Notes: generated by a model from the letters alone, not told the origin. A stretch of 64,000 nucleotides of DNA from an uncultured Clostridia bacterium (GCA_934463175.1 CAKSIW010000003.1:1-64000), one strand, 5' to 3'. Shown: positions 43,417 through 52,371, counted from the first letter of the stretch. A program made the numbers and translations.

Positions 43417-45978
43417 ATGAAAGCAAAAAAACTCTTATCAGGTGTTCTTGCGTTTATTATGCTTGCAGGGACTTGCAGCATTCCGGCTTTTGCCGATGAC
43501 GAACCCGAGAACAGCACCACGTCAAATGTCTATGCGGCAACTCTGCATGACAACAGAAGCGAAAACGCAATTGCGGACGAGGATTTATGCTCTGACTACA
43601 GCGTCAGTGTGACAGAGCCTGTCGGGGAGGACACCGTCACAGAAGTTAAAATCTCAGCAAAAAATCTGAAACAGCACACAAACGGAAACGGCACAGAGGG
43701 TTACTGGGTAGGCTTTGCGCTCACAGCTCCCGAGGGTGCGGCAAAGATGAAATATGCCTTTTCCGCAGACGAAAACCTCACAATCGGCGAGGACGTTTGT
43801 GACCTTGAAGCAAACGTTCACGGCGAGGAAAGCGGAATTGCATTCTATGCCGACGCGGCGGCGGCTGCCCCCAAAACCTTTGCTCTTGTTCAGTGGTATG
43901 CTGAAGACGGTCACGAACTCACAAGTGTTTTGAAATATTCAATGGATCTGAGCGGTGTTTCTCTTGCAAAGGCGGACAACATTTTCACAGCTCCCCTTCA
44001 GGACAGTGATGCTCCCGACACCGTGCTTTATGACGCAGATTCATACTCCGTTGACTTCACAGCTCCCGAAAACGGTGTGACACGCGTTGCGGTTTCCGCA
44101 AAGAACCTCAAGCAGCACACAAATGGGAACGGCACGGAGGGTTACTGGGTCGGCTTCGCGCTCACAGCTCCCGAGGGCGCGGCAAAGATGAAATATGCAT
44201 TTTCCGCTGACGAAAACCTCACAATCGGCGAGGACGTTTGCGACCTTGAAGCAAATGTTCACGGTGAGGAAAGCGGAATTGCGTTCTACGCCGACGCGGC
44301 AGCTGCTGCACCCAAAACCTTTGCTCTTGTTCAGTGGTATGCTGAAGACGGTCACGAACTCACAAGTGTTTTGAAATATTCAATGGATCTGAGCGGTGTT
44401 TCTCTTGCAAAGGCGGACAACATTTTCACAGCTCCCCTTCAGGACAGTGATGCTCCCGACACCGTGCTTTATGACGCAGATTCATACTCCGTTGACTTCA
44501 CAGCTCCCGAAAACGGTGTGACACGCGTTGCGGTTTCCGCAAAGAACCTCAAGCAGCACACAAATGGGAACGGCACGGAGGGTTACTGGGTCGGCTTCGC
44601 GCTCACAGCTCCCGAGGGCGCGGCAAAGATGAAATATGCATTTTCCGCTGACGAAAACCTCACAATCGGCGAGGACGTTTGCGACCTTGAAGCAAATGTT
44701 CACGGTGAGGAAAGCGGAATTGCGTTCTACGCCGACGCATCTTTGGCTGACGCCAAGACATTTGCACTCGTTCAGTGGCTTGACGGAAACGGCGACGCAC
44801 TCACAAGCGTTCTGAAATATTCAATGGATCTGAGCGGTGTTTCGCTTGACGGTCTCCCGTATATCGGTGCTGACAGCGTGAAGAAAGCAAATATCGTTGA
44901 TCAGACAAACACAGCCGCAGCTCCCTTCACCTCAAACTCTGTCACGGCAGCGGTCGGCGAGGACAGCAGCGTGACGGTTGCGGTCAAAACAACGGGCTTG
45001 AAATCGCACACAAACGGAGAAGGCACAAAAGGCTATTGGACAGGCTTTGCAGTCACTGCTCCCGAGGGTGCTGCAAAGATGAAATATGCATTTTCCGCTG
45101 ACGGCAAAGCGGCTTTAAGCGCACCGATTGATTTGGAGGAAAGCGTTTTTGAAGCTTCAAACGGTATTGCATTTTTTGTTAATATGAACGCGAGTGCGAC
45201 AAGGACATATTACGCATCGGTTCAGTGGTTTGATGAAAACGGACTTGCAATGTCTAACATAACAAAATTCATTGTTGATATGTCAGGCGTTCGGAGATAT
45301 TCAACAAGCGGCGGTCACGGCGGCGGTTCGTCAAGCTCCAAGAATAATGCGTCGGACAGCAAAAAGGACGAGGACGTGAAAAAGCCCGAGGACGAAAAGA
45401 AGGACGAACAGACACCTGCAAGCGACGGCTGGGCAAACCCGTTCGGCGATGTGAAGAAGGACAGCTGGTTCTATGAGGTTGTCAAAAAGGCATACACAAG
45501 CGGTCTGATGAAGGGCATGAGCGAGGACGGCTTTGCTCCCAATGCTGCTCTGACAAGAGGTATGTTTGTGACCGTACTCTACAGAATGGCAGGTGAGCCG
45601 GAGACTGCGGCACAGAACTTTTCAGATGTTGCCGCGGGGCAGTACTATGAAAAGGCAATTGCATGGGCAAGCGCAAACGGAATTGTGAACGGAATTTCCG
45701 ACACGGAGTTTGCTCCCGAAAGCAATGTCACACGCGAGCAGATGGCAGCAATGATATACAGATATGCAAAATTCAAAAATGCCGACCTCACCGCACAGGG
45801 AAGCCTTGACTATTCAGACGCGGCTTCGGTTTCGGAATATGCAAAAGACGCGGTTTTGTGGGACCGCACGGCAGGCATTATGATGGGAAACGCCGACGGC
45901 AGCTTTGCCGCAAATGCAAACGCAACACGCGCTGAGGCGGCGGCTGTGTTTGTCCGCGCACTGGAAAAGTTAAAATAA
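43417..45978 (+). CDS. Phase-variable SLH surface protein with four large repeats
   Basis: An 853-residue exported protein. The signal peptide spans about 1-26 (GVLAFIMLAGTCSIPAFA). Four repeats of about 147 residues follow, built on YWVGFALTAPEGAAKMKYAF and FALVQWYAEDGHELTSVLKY. Repeats 1-3 are near identical and repeat 4 is divergent (GYWTGFAVTAPEGAAKMKYA). A Gly/Ser and Lys/Asp/Glu-rich linker (about 625-670) leads to three SLH repeats (PFGDVKKDSWFYEVVKKAY; FSDVAAGQYYEKAIAWA; then DYSDAASVSEYAKDAVLWD). It should be wall-anchored. Repeat function is unknown; adhesion or shielding is plausible. No plus-strand promoter is evident between site 3 and the gene, fitting control by the invertible promoter. 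Confidence 0.92.
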   Translation: MKAKKLLSGVLAFIMLAGTCSIPAFADDEPENSTTSNVYAATLHDNRSENAIADEDLCSDYSVSVTEPVGEDTVTEVKISAKNLKQHTNGNGTEGYWVGFALTAPEGAAKMKYAFSADENLTIGEDVCDLEANVHGEESGIAFYADAAAAAPKTFALVQWYAEDGHELTSVLKYSMDLSGVSLAKADNIFTAPLQDSDAPDTVLYDADSYSVDFTAPENGVTRVAVSAKNLKQHTNGNGTEGYWVGFALTAPEGAAKMKYAFSADENLTIGEDVCDLEANVHGEESGIAFYADAAAAAPKTFALVQWYAEDGHELTSVLKYSMDLSGVSLAKADNIFTAPLQDSDAPDTVLYDADSYSVDFTAPENGVTRVAVSAKNLKQHTNGNGTEGYWVGFALTAPEGAAKMKYAFSADENLTIGEDVCDLEANVHGEESGIAFYADASLADAKTFALVQWLDGNGDALTSVLKYSMDLSGVSLDGLPYIGADSVKKANIVDQTNTAAAPFTSNSVTAAVGEDSSVTVAVKTTGLKSHTNGEGTKGYWTGFAVTAPEGAAKMKYAFSADGKAALSAPIDLEESVFEASNGIAFFVNMNASATRTYYASVQWFDENGLAMSNITKFIVDMSGVRRYSTSGGHGGGSSSSKNNASDSKKDEDVKKPEDEKKDEQTPASDGWANPFGDVKKDSWFYEVVKKAYTSGLMKGMSEDGFAPNAALTRGMFVTVLYRMAGEPETAAQNFSDVAAGQYYEKAIAWASANGIVNGISDTEFAPESNVTREQMAAMIYRYAKFKNADLTAQGSLDYSDAASVSEYAKDAVLWDRTAGIMMGNADGSFAANANATRAEAAAVFVRALEKLK
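43880..44760 (+). repeat. Tandem 441-bp near-identical repeats within the SLH gene
   Basis: For example TCATACTCCGTTGACTTCAC begins at 44041 and again at 44482. The second and third units are almost identical in DNA, and the first differs by scattered silent changes. Copy number could change by slippage or recombination while keeping frame (441 = 3 x 147). Confidence 0.85.
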
Positions 45979-46067
45979 AAAGCTGCCGCACAGGCTGCGG
46001 CGGACTGAAATTGCGGCACAGGGGCTGCGGCAGTTTATGCAGCAAGACGAAATAATAATACTGTGGC

Positions 46068-46100
46068 ACAGGGGCTGCGGCGAAATGCCGCAGCCCCTGT
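46068..46100. terminator. Bidirectional terminator between convergent genes
   Basis: ACAGGGGCTGCGGC, loop GAAAT, GCCGCAGCCCCTGT: a 14-bp perfect stem. Two further partial copies of GCACAGGGGCTGCGGC lie just left of it (about 45988-46035). Confidence 0.8.
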
Positions 46101-46104
46101 CCGT

Positions 46105-46746
46105 TCACTCTTCCCCGTGTTTCACAACCTCCAGCTTTGACACCGAAACCTCAAACGCGGTTTTATTTTCCACCTCGGTCTCGCTGATTTTTTTCTGATA
46201 TTCACGGCTCTGGATTCTGCCCTTTATGATGACGTTATCCCCGACCGAAAGCGTCTCGGCATATTTTGCGTTGCGTCCCCATGCAATGCACGGGATATAG
46301 TCCGACTTGTTATATGAGCGGTTGACCGCAATCAGAATATCCGCAATTTCTCTCCCGAACGGCGTTGTTCTGTAGACGGGGTGCTTGCATATGTAGCCGT
46401 TCAGATAAATGCTGTTGGCACTTTCGCCGTCCGTTTCCGCATTGAGAAGCTCTATATCCCTGACGAAAACCGTCAGAATCAGCCTGTTTCCCACATTTGT
46501 AAAATTATTGTAGGATCTGAACTGACCTTTTATCATGACCTTCATTCCGACCTCAATGCTGCGTGCCGCCAAAAACTTTTCCGATATTGTGACCCTGATT
46601 GTGTCGGTGGCTTCGCTGAGCCGCGGAACATCAAGCATAAACGTATAGAACAGCTCCTCATATACCTCATGAGAAAACTGCGGCTCGCTCACAACCGTTC
46701 CCGCAACGATTGCTTTGTTGTTTTCTGTGCAATTTTCGGTGTTCAA
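46105..46746 (-). CDS. Single-stranded DNA-binding protein with two OB folds
   Basis: A 213-residue protein with two SSB-type OB domains: about 10-105 (AIVAGTVVSEPQFSHEVYEE, FMLDVPRLSEATDTIRVTIS) and 112-205 (SIYLNGYICKHPVYRTTPFG, DILIAVNRSYNKSDYIPCIA). Two OB folds in one chain occur in a clostridial SSB-like group distinct from the standard 150-residue SSB, and the acidic DDDIPF-type tail is absent. The start is TTG 46746, preceded by AAGGAG. A cytosolic role in DNA maintenance is likely, but the specific function is not known to me. Confidence 0.85.
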   Translation of the reverse strand: MNTENCTENNKAIVAGTVVSEPQFSHEVYEELFYTFMLDVPRLSEATDTIRVTISEKFLAARSIEVGMKVMIKGQFRSYNNFTNVGNRLILTVFVRDIELLNAETDGESANSIYLNGYICKHPVYRTTPFGREIADILIAVNRSYNKSDYIPCIAWGRNAKYAETLSVGDNVIIKGRIQSREYQKKISETEVENKTAFEVSVSKLEVVKHGEE

Positions 46747-46840
46747 TATAATTCACTCCTTAAAAATTCCGGCGCTTCATGGCGTGTATATTTCATTTAT
46801 ATTCACCGCCGCACAATTTAGAACCTGCCGCACCCGACAA

Positions 46841-46908
46841 AGGCACACGGAAGTTGAACCCGATATGCCCTGTAATTAAAAAATATTGTGTTCGGCTCCC
46901 GTGTGCCT
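46841..46908. repeat. Dispersed intergenic palindromic repeat, full copy
   Basis: The left arm AGGCACACGGAAGTTGAAC pairs with GTTCGGCTCCCGTGTGCCT (one mismatch, two G-U) around a loop containing CCGATATGCCCTGTA. The first 38 bases recur at 55113-55146 and in part at 23988. The remaining 46747-47081 sequence holds no gene I can support. Confidence 0.7.
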
Positions 46909-47081
46909 ATATTATCTTTCCCTCAGACAAAGAAAAATATTCCGCATTTATGCCTTTTCGGGCAATTCCGAAACACTTTCTTCCGCCCGATTCTCCGCGC
47001 ATATTCTATTTTTTCCATGCCTTGAATATATCTGTAATATGCACAGACACGGTGCAAAAAAAGTCAGGAAGGAAAACGAAC

Positions 47082-48191
47082 ATGAAAATTTTTGTCATCA
47101 GCAAAAAAACAGGGATACTCTATATTCTGCTTGCAGTTTTGGTGCTGTCTCTGGTTTACATAGGAAAAAGCGACTCACTGCCCGTCTCGGGCACGCAGAG
47201 AGACCTGCCGATTTACTGTGTTCAGAAGCCCGAGACCGAAAAGGTCATCTCAATCAGCTTTGACGCCGCATGGGGAAATGAAGATACGGGCAAGCTGATT
47301 GAGATTCTGGAAAAATATAACGTGAAAACAACCTTTTTTGTTGTCGGCGGCTGGGTTGACAAATACCCCGAATCCGTGAAACAGCTCTCCGATGCAGGTC
47401 ACGAAATCATGAACCACTCCGACACCCACCCCCACATGACGCAGATTTCCGAGGATAAAATGCGCGAGGAGGTTCAGAAATGCGATGATAAGATTCAAAG
47501 CATAACCGGCACAAAGCCGATTCTGTTCCGTGCCCCGTACGGCGACTATGACAACAAGGTTGTGCAGACAATGCGCGAGACGGGACACTACACCATTCAA
47601 TGGGACGTTGATTCTCTCGACTGGAAAAATCTTTTGCCGAATGAGATATGCGAGCGCGTTATAAAACGCGTCAAACCCGGCTCAATCGTGCTGTTTCACA
47701 ATGCCGCGCTCCACACGCCCGAGGCTCTGCCGACAATTCTTGAAACGCTTCAGAAAGACGGCTATAAAATCGTCCCGGTGTCCGAACTGATTATGAAGGA
47801 AAACTTCAAGGTTGATTCAACAGGTATGCAGATTCCGTCCGCGGAAAAAACCGAAACAGCACCTCCTGCCGCAGAAAATGCGAAGAACCCCGAAACAGCT
47901 CCTTCTGACGCGGAAAATGCGAAGAAAACAGTAGCAGCTCCCTCTGCCGCGGAAAATGGGAAGAAAACCGAAACAGCTCCCTCTGCCGCGAAAAATGCGA
48001 AGGAAACAGTAGCAGCTCCTTCTGACGCGGAAAATGCGAAGAAAACCGAAGCAGCTCCCTCTGACGTGGAAAATGCGAAGAAAACAGTAACAGCTCCTTC
48101 TGACGCGGAAAATGCGGAGAAAAAGCCAGGCGGTTCGGCAGGCAGCACCTCCGGTATCGGGAAAATCCCCGAGAAAGGCGGGTGGGAATGA
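47082..48191 (+). CDS. Membrane-anchored polysaccharide deacetylase with repetitive tail
   Basis: A 369-residue protein starting at ATG 47082 after AGGAAGG; the longer open frame upstream runs through the palindromic repeat and is not used. An N-terminal signal anchor (ILYILLAVLVLSLVYIG) precedes a NodB/PdaB-type deacetylase domain (about 50-235). Its motifs are SISFDAAWG (catalytic and metal Asp), HSDTHPH (metal His pair), RAPYGDY and DSLDW. It probably deacetylates peptidoglycan or another wall glycan, possibly in sporulation like PdaB. The C-terminus is a 13-residue repeat (AENAKKTVAAPSD type) copied about six times, probably an extended wall-spanning segment. Confidence 0.9.
   Translation: MKIFVISKKTGILYILLAVLVLSLVYIGKSDSLPVSGTQRDLPIYCVQKPETEKVISISFDAAWGNEDTGKLIEILEKYNVKTTFFVVGGWVDKYPESVKQLSDAGHEIMNHSDTHPHMTQISEDKMREEVQKCDDKIQSITGTKPILFRAPYGDYDNKVVQTMRETGHYTIQWDVDSLDWKNLLPNEICERVIKRVKPGSIVLFHNAALHTPEALPTILETLQKDGYKIVPVSELIMKENFKVDSTGMQIPSAEKTETAPPAAENAKNPETAPSDAENAKKTVAAPSAAENGKKTETAPSAAKNAKETVAAPSDAENAKKTEAAPSDVENAKKTVTAPSDAENAEKKPGGSAGSTSGIGKIPEKGGWE
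47871..48119 (+). repeat. 39-bp tandem repeats in the deacetylase tail
   Basis: The unit GCGGAAAATGCGAAGAAAAC recurs every 39 bases, about 6.4 copies, encoding Ala/Glu/Lys/Pro-rich sequence in frame. Confidence 0.85.
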
Positions 48192-48207
48192 CCGTTGAAC
48201 AAAAACA

Positions 48208-48231
48208 GGCAGCCGAAAAATCTCGGCTGCC
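48208..48231 (+). terminator. Terminator after the deacetylase gene
   Basis: GGCAGCCGA, loop AAAATC, TCGGCTGCC. A second stem (CTGCCG/CGGCAG, 48253-48276) lies between the convergent genes and probably serves the NUDIX gene. Confidence 0.75.
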
Positions 48232-48282
48232 CCGTCATGTTTATTTTATATTCTGCCGTCCTCTCCGGGGCGGCAGTCTCTT

Positions 48283-48921
48283 TTAGTCAAAAAACGCCGG
48301 CATATCGGGATTTTCAAAGAAATCAAAGCACATCATGATTTGCTCCCTTGTTGTCTTTTCAACGGCAAGCTCATCGGGAACCGATTCTCTGTCAAAAAAG
48401 CCTGTTTCCGTGGTTTCGATGTTTTCCTCAAACTTTCCGCCCTCCGATTTGCAAAGCATGAAAATTTTCAGCACTCCGTATGCATAGTTCACAACATTAT
48501 GCCTGCGCCAGTCCTGAACGGCAATGACCCTCTCCGCACGCACAATCAGCCCCGTTTCCTCACGGACTTCCTTTTCCGCATTCGACGCGGCGGACTGATC
48601 CACATCGCACCAGCCGCCCGGCAGTGCCCATGTGCCGTTGTTCTCGTGAACAAGCAGAATTTTTCCGCCGGCAAAAACCGCGGCGCGCGTATCAACCTTG
48701 GGCGTCTGATAACCCGTCTCGCCGCAGAACAAATCATAGACCTTGCTGACGGGAATATCCGTTTTCGCCGACATCATTTCGGCTGCAATCTGCCTCAGCT
48801 CGGCATACCGCTCCATGTCATATTTATCCTTTCCGTATTGCAGACCTGCCTGTGCAATGCTCTGTATGCGCACAGCAAACTCAATCCATTTGTCATTCAT
48901 TTTTTCTGTCTCCGTTCTCAT
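48283..48921 (-). CDS. NUDIX hydrolase with N-terminal helical domain
   Basis: A 212-residue protein. Residues 1-65 form the Nudix_N_2-type helical domain (IQSIAQAGLQYGKDKYDMER). The NUDIX box GGWCDVDQSAASNAEKEVRE, followed by ETGL, matches GX5EX7REUXEE apart from the first Glu-to-Gln-like variation (V-D-Q). Relatives hydrolyse ADP-ribose or similar nucleotide-sugars. Its ATG overlaps the stop of the aminotransferase gene (ATGA), so it is the last gene of the leftward operon. An internal ATG at 48900 is a possible alternative start. Confidence 0.88.
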   Translation of the reverse strand: MRTETEKMNDKWIEFAVRIQSIAQAGLQYGKDKYDMERYAELRQIAAEMMSAKTDIPVSKVYDLFCGETGYQTPKVDTRAAVFAGGKILLVHENNGTWALPGGWCDVDQSAASNAEKEVREETGLIVRAERVIAVQDWRRHNVVNYAYGVLKIFMLCKSEGGKFEENIETTETGFFDRESVPDELAVEKTTREQIMMCFDFFENPDMPAFFD

Positions 48922-50105
48922 TGCACTTCACCCGAACGCTTTTGCGCGGAATATTTCTCAACCCCCGCTTTCAGACGCTGCAAGCCGTCAGTCAGAGTTG
49001 TTTTCGGACACGCAATGTTCAGCCGCAGAAAGTGTTCTCCTCCGCTGCCGTACTGCCGTCCGTCCGAGAGAAAAAGTCCCGTCTCGCGCCTGATAAATTC
49101 CGCCAGATCGTCCGCGTCCTCTTCAACCCTGCCGCAGTCAAGCCAGAGCAGATATGTCGCCTCCGATTCCGTGAGCCTGAGCTGCGGCAGCTCTCTTTGC
49201 AGAAACTCCGCAACAATGCTGCGGTTTCCGTCAAGATATTCCCTCAGCTCATCAAGCCAGACCTCACCGTGTTCATATGCCGCCTCTGCCGCCCGAACGG
49301 CAAAGCAATTCGGCTCTGCAACCTCATCTGTGTTAAGTCCGCGCCGCACCTTGTTTCTCAGAATCTCATCAGGCACAAAAACCGCCGCTGTCTGAAGCCC
49401 TGCAATGTTGAACGATTTCGTCGGAGCAACGCAGGTTATGCTGTTTCTTCTGCAAGTCTCCGACACCGACGCAAACGGAATATATTCCTTTCCGCACCGC
49501 GTCAGGTCGCAGTGGATTTCATCGCTCACAACAATGACGCCATATCGGCGGCATAGCTCCCCGATTTTTTGGAGAACCTCTCTTTCCCATATTTTCCCGA
49601 CAGGGTTGTGCGGATTGCATAGAATCATCATCGCGGTCTGAGGGTCGGCAAGCTTGCGCTCCAGAACCTCAAAATTGATTGAATATCCCTCTCCGTCGTA
49701 GTCAAGCCTGCATTCTGTCACATTCCGCCCGTTGTTCACAACCGAGTTGAAAAAAATGTTATATACGGGCGTGAGCAGAAGCACATTTTCGGCAGGCGTT
49801 GTGAGCTTTCTGACAATGCTTGAAATTGCGGGAACAACCCCCGTACAGAATATGAGCCATTCCTTTTCAAGCTCAAAGCCGTACCGTCTCTTCCACCAGT
49901 TTGCATATGCCGAATACCATTCATCAGGCACGTCGCTGTAGCCGAATATTCCATGAGCCGCACGCTGTGCAATTGCCTCCGTGATTTCGGGTGCTGTCCG
50001 AAAATCCATGTCCGCAACCCACATCGGAAGCTCGCCCTCGGCAACATTCCATTTGAGCGAATCAGTGTTTTTTCTGTCAACCGTTTCATCAAAGCTATAT
50101 CTCAT
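48918..50105 (-). CDS. MalY/PatB-type PLP aminotransferase / C-S lyase
   Basis: A 395-residue fold-type I PLP enzyme. MWVADMDFRTAPEI at the N-terminus is diagnostic of the MalY/PatB group; NPHNPVGKIW (Asn), SDEIHCDL (Asp) and the Lys in APTKSFNIAGLQ complete the cofactor site. Members cleave cystathionine or other C-S bonds, and some act as regulators (MalY). ATG 50105 follows GGAG within the end of the upstream gene. Its link to pectin use is unclear; it may be a co-transcribed housekeeping gene. Confidence 0.9.
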   Translation of the reverse strand: MRYSFDETVDRKNTDSLKWNVAEGELPMWVADMDFRTAPEITEAIAQRAAHGIFGYSDVPDEWYSAYANWWKRRYGFELEKEWLIFCTGVVPAISSIVRKLTTPAENVLLLTPVYNIFFNSVVNNGRNVTECRLDYDGEGYSINFEVLERKLADPQTAMMILCNPHNPVGKIWEREVLQKIGELCRRYGVIVVSDEIHCDLTRCGKEYIPFASVSETCRRNSITCVAPTKSFNIAGLQTAAVFVPDEILRNKVRRGLNTDEVAEPNCFAVRAAEAAYEHGEVWLDELREYLDGNRSIVAEFLQRELPQLRLTESEATYLLWLDCGRVEEDADDLAEFIRRETGLFLSDGRQYGSGGEHFLRLNIACPKTTLTDGLQRLKAGVEKYSAQKRSGEVQ

Positions 50106-50106
50106 T

Positions 50107-50994
50107 TCAGCATTCTCCGTTCGCATTATTTTCGGGCAGAACATGACTGTCTGCGCCGTCCTTCACAATGATTTTCGTTTTTTCAGCGTCAACCCTGCCT
50201 CGTTCAAGGATCAGCTCACCTATGCGCTCCGCGCGGATTGTGCCGCCCGCGGGATTGAACACACTGTCAATTCCCGAACATATGTCGGCGTCAACCGTGG
50301 AATATTCAAACGCAAGCGTTGTGTTAATCAGCTTGCAGTTTTTCATTATCAGATTGTCAATATAGCACATTCCCTGAAGGCTTTCGACCGTGCAGTTCAC
50401 AAGCGTGAGGTTTTTTGCGTTCCAGCCGAGATATTCTCCCGATATGAACGAGTCATAAACCGTGACGTTTTCACTGTTCCAGAACGCGTCCTTTGAAAGC
50501 ATTTTTGCGTTTCGAATTGTGACGTTTTTCGCCCCGTCAAAGGAATAGTTTCCGACAAGCCGAAAATTCTCAATCTCCATGTCCGCGCTGTTCATCGCAA
50601 AATAGTCGCCGTTTGCCGAGACTCCGTTCATTGAAACTCCGCGGCAATCCCAAAGAGTTTCGGCTGCATTCGGGAGAGTGACGTTTTTCAGTGTGATATT
50701 TCCTGCGCGCCTGAAGGTTTTCGGTGCCTCAATCATCGTGTCCTCAACGGTAATATTGTCGGTATACCAAACCCCGGCACGCGCCGAGTCGAACAGCGTG
50801 CAGTCCTTCATATAAATGTCACGGCTGTACCAAAGCGGATATTTCCACTTGAACATGCTGCCGAAAAGCTTAATGTTTTTGCTTTCCTTCAGCGGAGATT
50901 CGCCGTCCGCAAAAACAGTGTCATATATTTCAAGGTTCTCGCCCATAAACAAGGCGCGTTCCCCTGTTAAAAATTCCTGTGTTATCTTCTCCAT
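50107..50994 (-). CDS. DUF3737 beta-helix protein
   Basis: A 295-residue protein with a repeating right-handed beta-helix pattern (NVTVYDSFISGEYLGWNAKN, LTLVNCTVESLQGMCYIDN). The sequence style matches DUF3737, a family of unknown function in Firmicutes. No signal peptide is visible, so it is cytosolic. ATG 50994 follows GGAGG. The frame is open a further 150 codons upstream, but that part overlaps the CapA-like gene and a terminator and is low-complexity, so I reject it. It lies in the same operon as the PLP enzyme, separated by a single base. Confidence 0.82.
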   Translation of the reverse strand: MEKITQEFLTGERALFMGENLEIYDTVFADGESPLKESKNIKLFGSMFKWKYPLWYSRDIYMKDCTLFDSARAGVWYTDNITVEDTMIEAPKTFRRAGNITLKNVTLPNAAETLWDCRGVSMNGVSANGDYFAMNSADMEIENFRLVGNYSFDGAKNVTIRNAKMLSKDAFWNSENVTVYDSFISGEYLGWNAKNLTLVNCTVESLQGMCYIDNLIMKNCKLINTTLAFEYSTVDADICSGIDSVFNPAGGTIRAERIGELILERGRVDAEKTKIIVKDGADSHVLPENNANGEC

Positions 50995-51118
50995 TGCAAA
51001 ATCCTCCAAAATTTCATCAGATTTATATTGAAAGTCCTGAAAATTCACAGCAAGCATTCGCATATTTATTTTACTCCAAAAACTCCGTAATGTCAAACAT
51101 TTTAACGGCACAAAAAAA

Positions 51119-51138
51119 GGCTGTGTTTCCTCACAGCC
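51119..51138 (-). terminator. Terminator after the CapA-like gene
   Basis: On the minus strand GGCTGTG, AGGAAA, CACAGCC, then T7. Between it and the CapA stop (51160-51250) lie short CGCCGCA(C/T)T tandem repeats with no further signal. Confidence 0.75.
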
Positions 51139-51262
51139 CCTTTGTTCGGTTTTGCGTTTCGGTGCACTCAGACGGTTCTGCGCATTCGCCGCATTCGCCG
51201 CACTCGCCGCACTCAGGCGGTTCTGCACATTCGCCGCGCTCCGCCGGCAAAAAACAGATTTC

Positions 51263-52357
51263 CTATGCCTCTTTCCGTGTTTCCCACGAAAGCCTGCAAA
51301 GCTCATTCCATACATCAAGATGAGCCTCACAGCGCAGATAATGTGCAAACATCTCATTTTCATCAAAGCCTGCATCATCGGCATATGCCTTCCGAATGAC
51401 GGAAAAATATTTCTCCGCATTCTCCCCGCAAAAACTGCGCCAGCCTTCAAGCCACCTGTCCGAGCTTAAGTCGGCGCACCGTTTTTCAAACTCCTCCATG
51501 ATTTCCGTGCGCCGTCTGCCCTTTGCAAGCTCAATTCCGAAATCACCGCGGACCACAACAGGCACAAAGCTCATATGCAGCTCATCATCAATTTCAAGCT
51601 GCACAATCAGACCGCTTTGCCAATGCGGGTGTTCGTCATAAAGACCCCTGAAATGGAAGTTTCCCTGACCGTACAGAATTTTTCCGCCCATAAATTCCTC
51701 AAAACAGCCTATGCAGTGGCTGTGCTGACACAGCACAGCGTCCGCGCCGCACTTCACCATGGAACGGCACGCCCTTCTCAGCCGCGGCGAAGGATAGACG
51801 CTCTGCTCCTTTCCGCCGTGATACAGCACAATCACAAAATCATTCTCCGCCTTTGCCGCACGTATGTCCTCCATGGTGTCAAACACGTCAAACGCACGTG
51901 TTCCCATGCGCCCCTCAAGCGCATAGCAATATTCATGCTCGCATACATTGATGACCGCAATTTTTTTGCTGCCGAGACTGATGATGAGATTGCGCCGCGC
52001 AGCATTCTCATTTTCTCCAATGCCCGTGAAGCGCAGTCCCGCACCGCTCACTGCATTAATTGTGTCGGTCAGACCCTGCACACCGTAATCATAAACATGA
52101 TTATTCGCAAGAGCGCAGTCTGTCACGCCTATTTTCTTCAGCAGCTCCGCACACCTCGGCGAAGCTTTCAGATTCGGTCCGATTTTCTTGATTTTCCGCT
52201 CCGAATCGGTCAGAGCGCACTCCAGATTCACAATAACACAGTCCGAATTTTCAAACTCCGCGGTCACATCGCCGAAAAGCTCCACGACGTCTCCCCTCTC
52301 AAATAAATCACTGACATACATCGGGCATAAATCGCCGCAAATCGAAATCTTCATCAC
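51263..52357 (-). CDS. CapA-family metallophosphoesterase-like protein
   Basis: A 364-residue protein of the CapA/PGA_cap family. Conserved blocks are GDLCPMY, VIVNLECALT, CALANNHVYDYG, VLYHGGKEQ, CGADAVLCQHSHCIGC and YGQGNFHF, which supply the Asn and His metal ligands of the calcineurin-like fold. Classic CapA acts in poly-gamma-glutamate capsule synthesis, but cytosolic relatives without a membrane anchor, like this one, are common in carbohydrate operons and have no established role. It starts 15 bp after the rhamnosidase stop. Confidence 0.88.
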   Translation of the reverse strand: MMKISICGDLCPMYVSDLFERGDVVELFGDVTAEFENSDCVIVNLECALTDSERKIKKIGPNLKASPRCAELLKKIGVTDCALANNHVYDYGVQGLTDTINAVSGAGLRFTGIGENENAARRNLIISLGSKKIAVINVCEHEYCYALEGRMGTRAFDVFDTMEDIRAAKAENDFVIVLYHGGKEQSVYPSPRLRRACRSMVKCGADAVLCQHSHCIGCFEEFMGGKILYGQGNFHFRGLYDEHPHWQSGLIVQLEIDDELHMSFVPVVVRGDFGIELAKGRRRTEIMEEFEKRCADLSSDRWLEGWRSFCGENAEKYFSVIRKAYADDAGFDENEMFAHYLRCEAHLDVWNELCRLSWETRKEA

Positions 52358-52371
52358 ATCATCACTCCGTT

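Noticed and set aside
46779..47081. 100-codon upstream extension of the deacetylase
   Set aside because: It runs through the dispersed hairpin repeat, and a good ribosome site precedes ATG 47082.
51160..51250. Functional tandem repeat after the CapA-like gene
   Set aside because: A few imperfect 9-base GC-rich units in an untranslated gap, with no sign of a role.
50995..51450. N-terminal extension of the DUF3737 frame containing Ser/Ala/Asn repeats
   Set aside because: It overlaps the CapA-like gene in another frame and crosses a terminator; the repeats come from short CGCCGCA tandem DNA.
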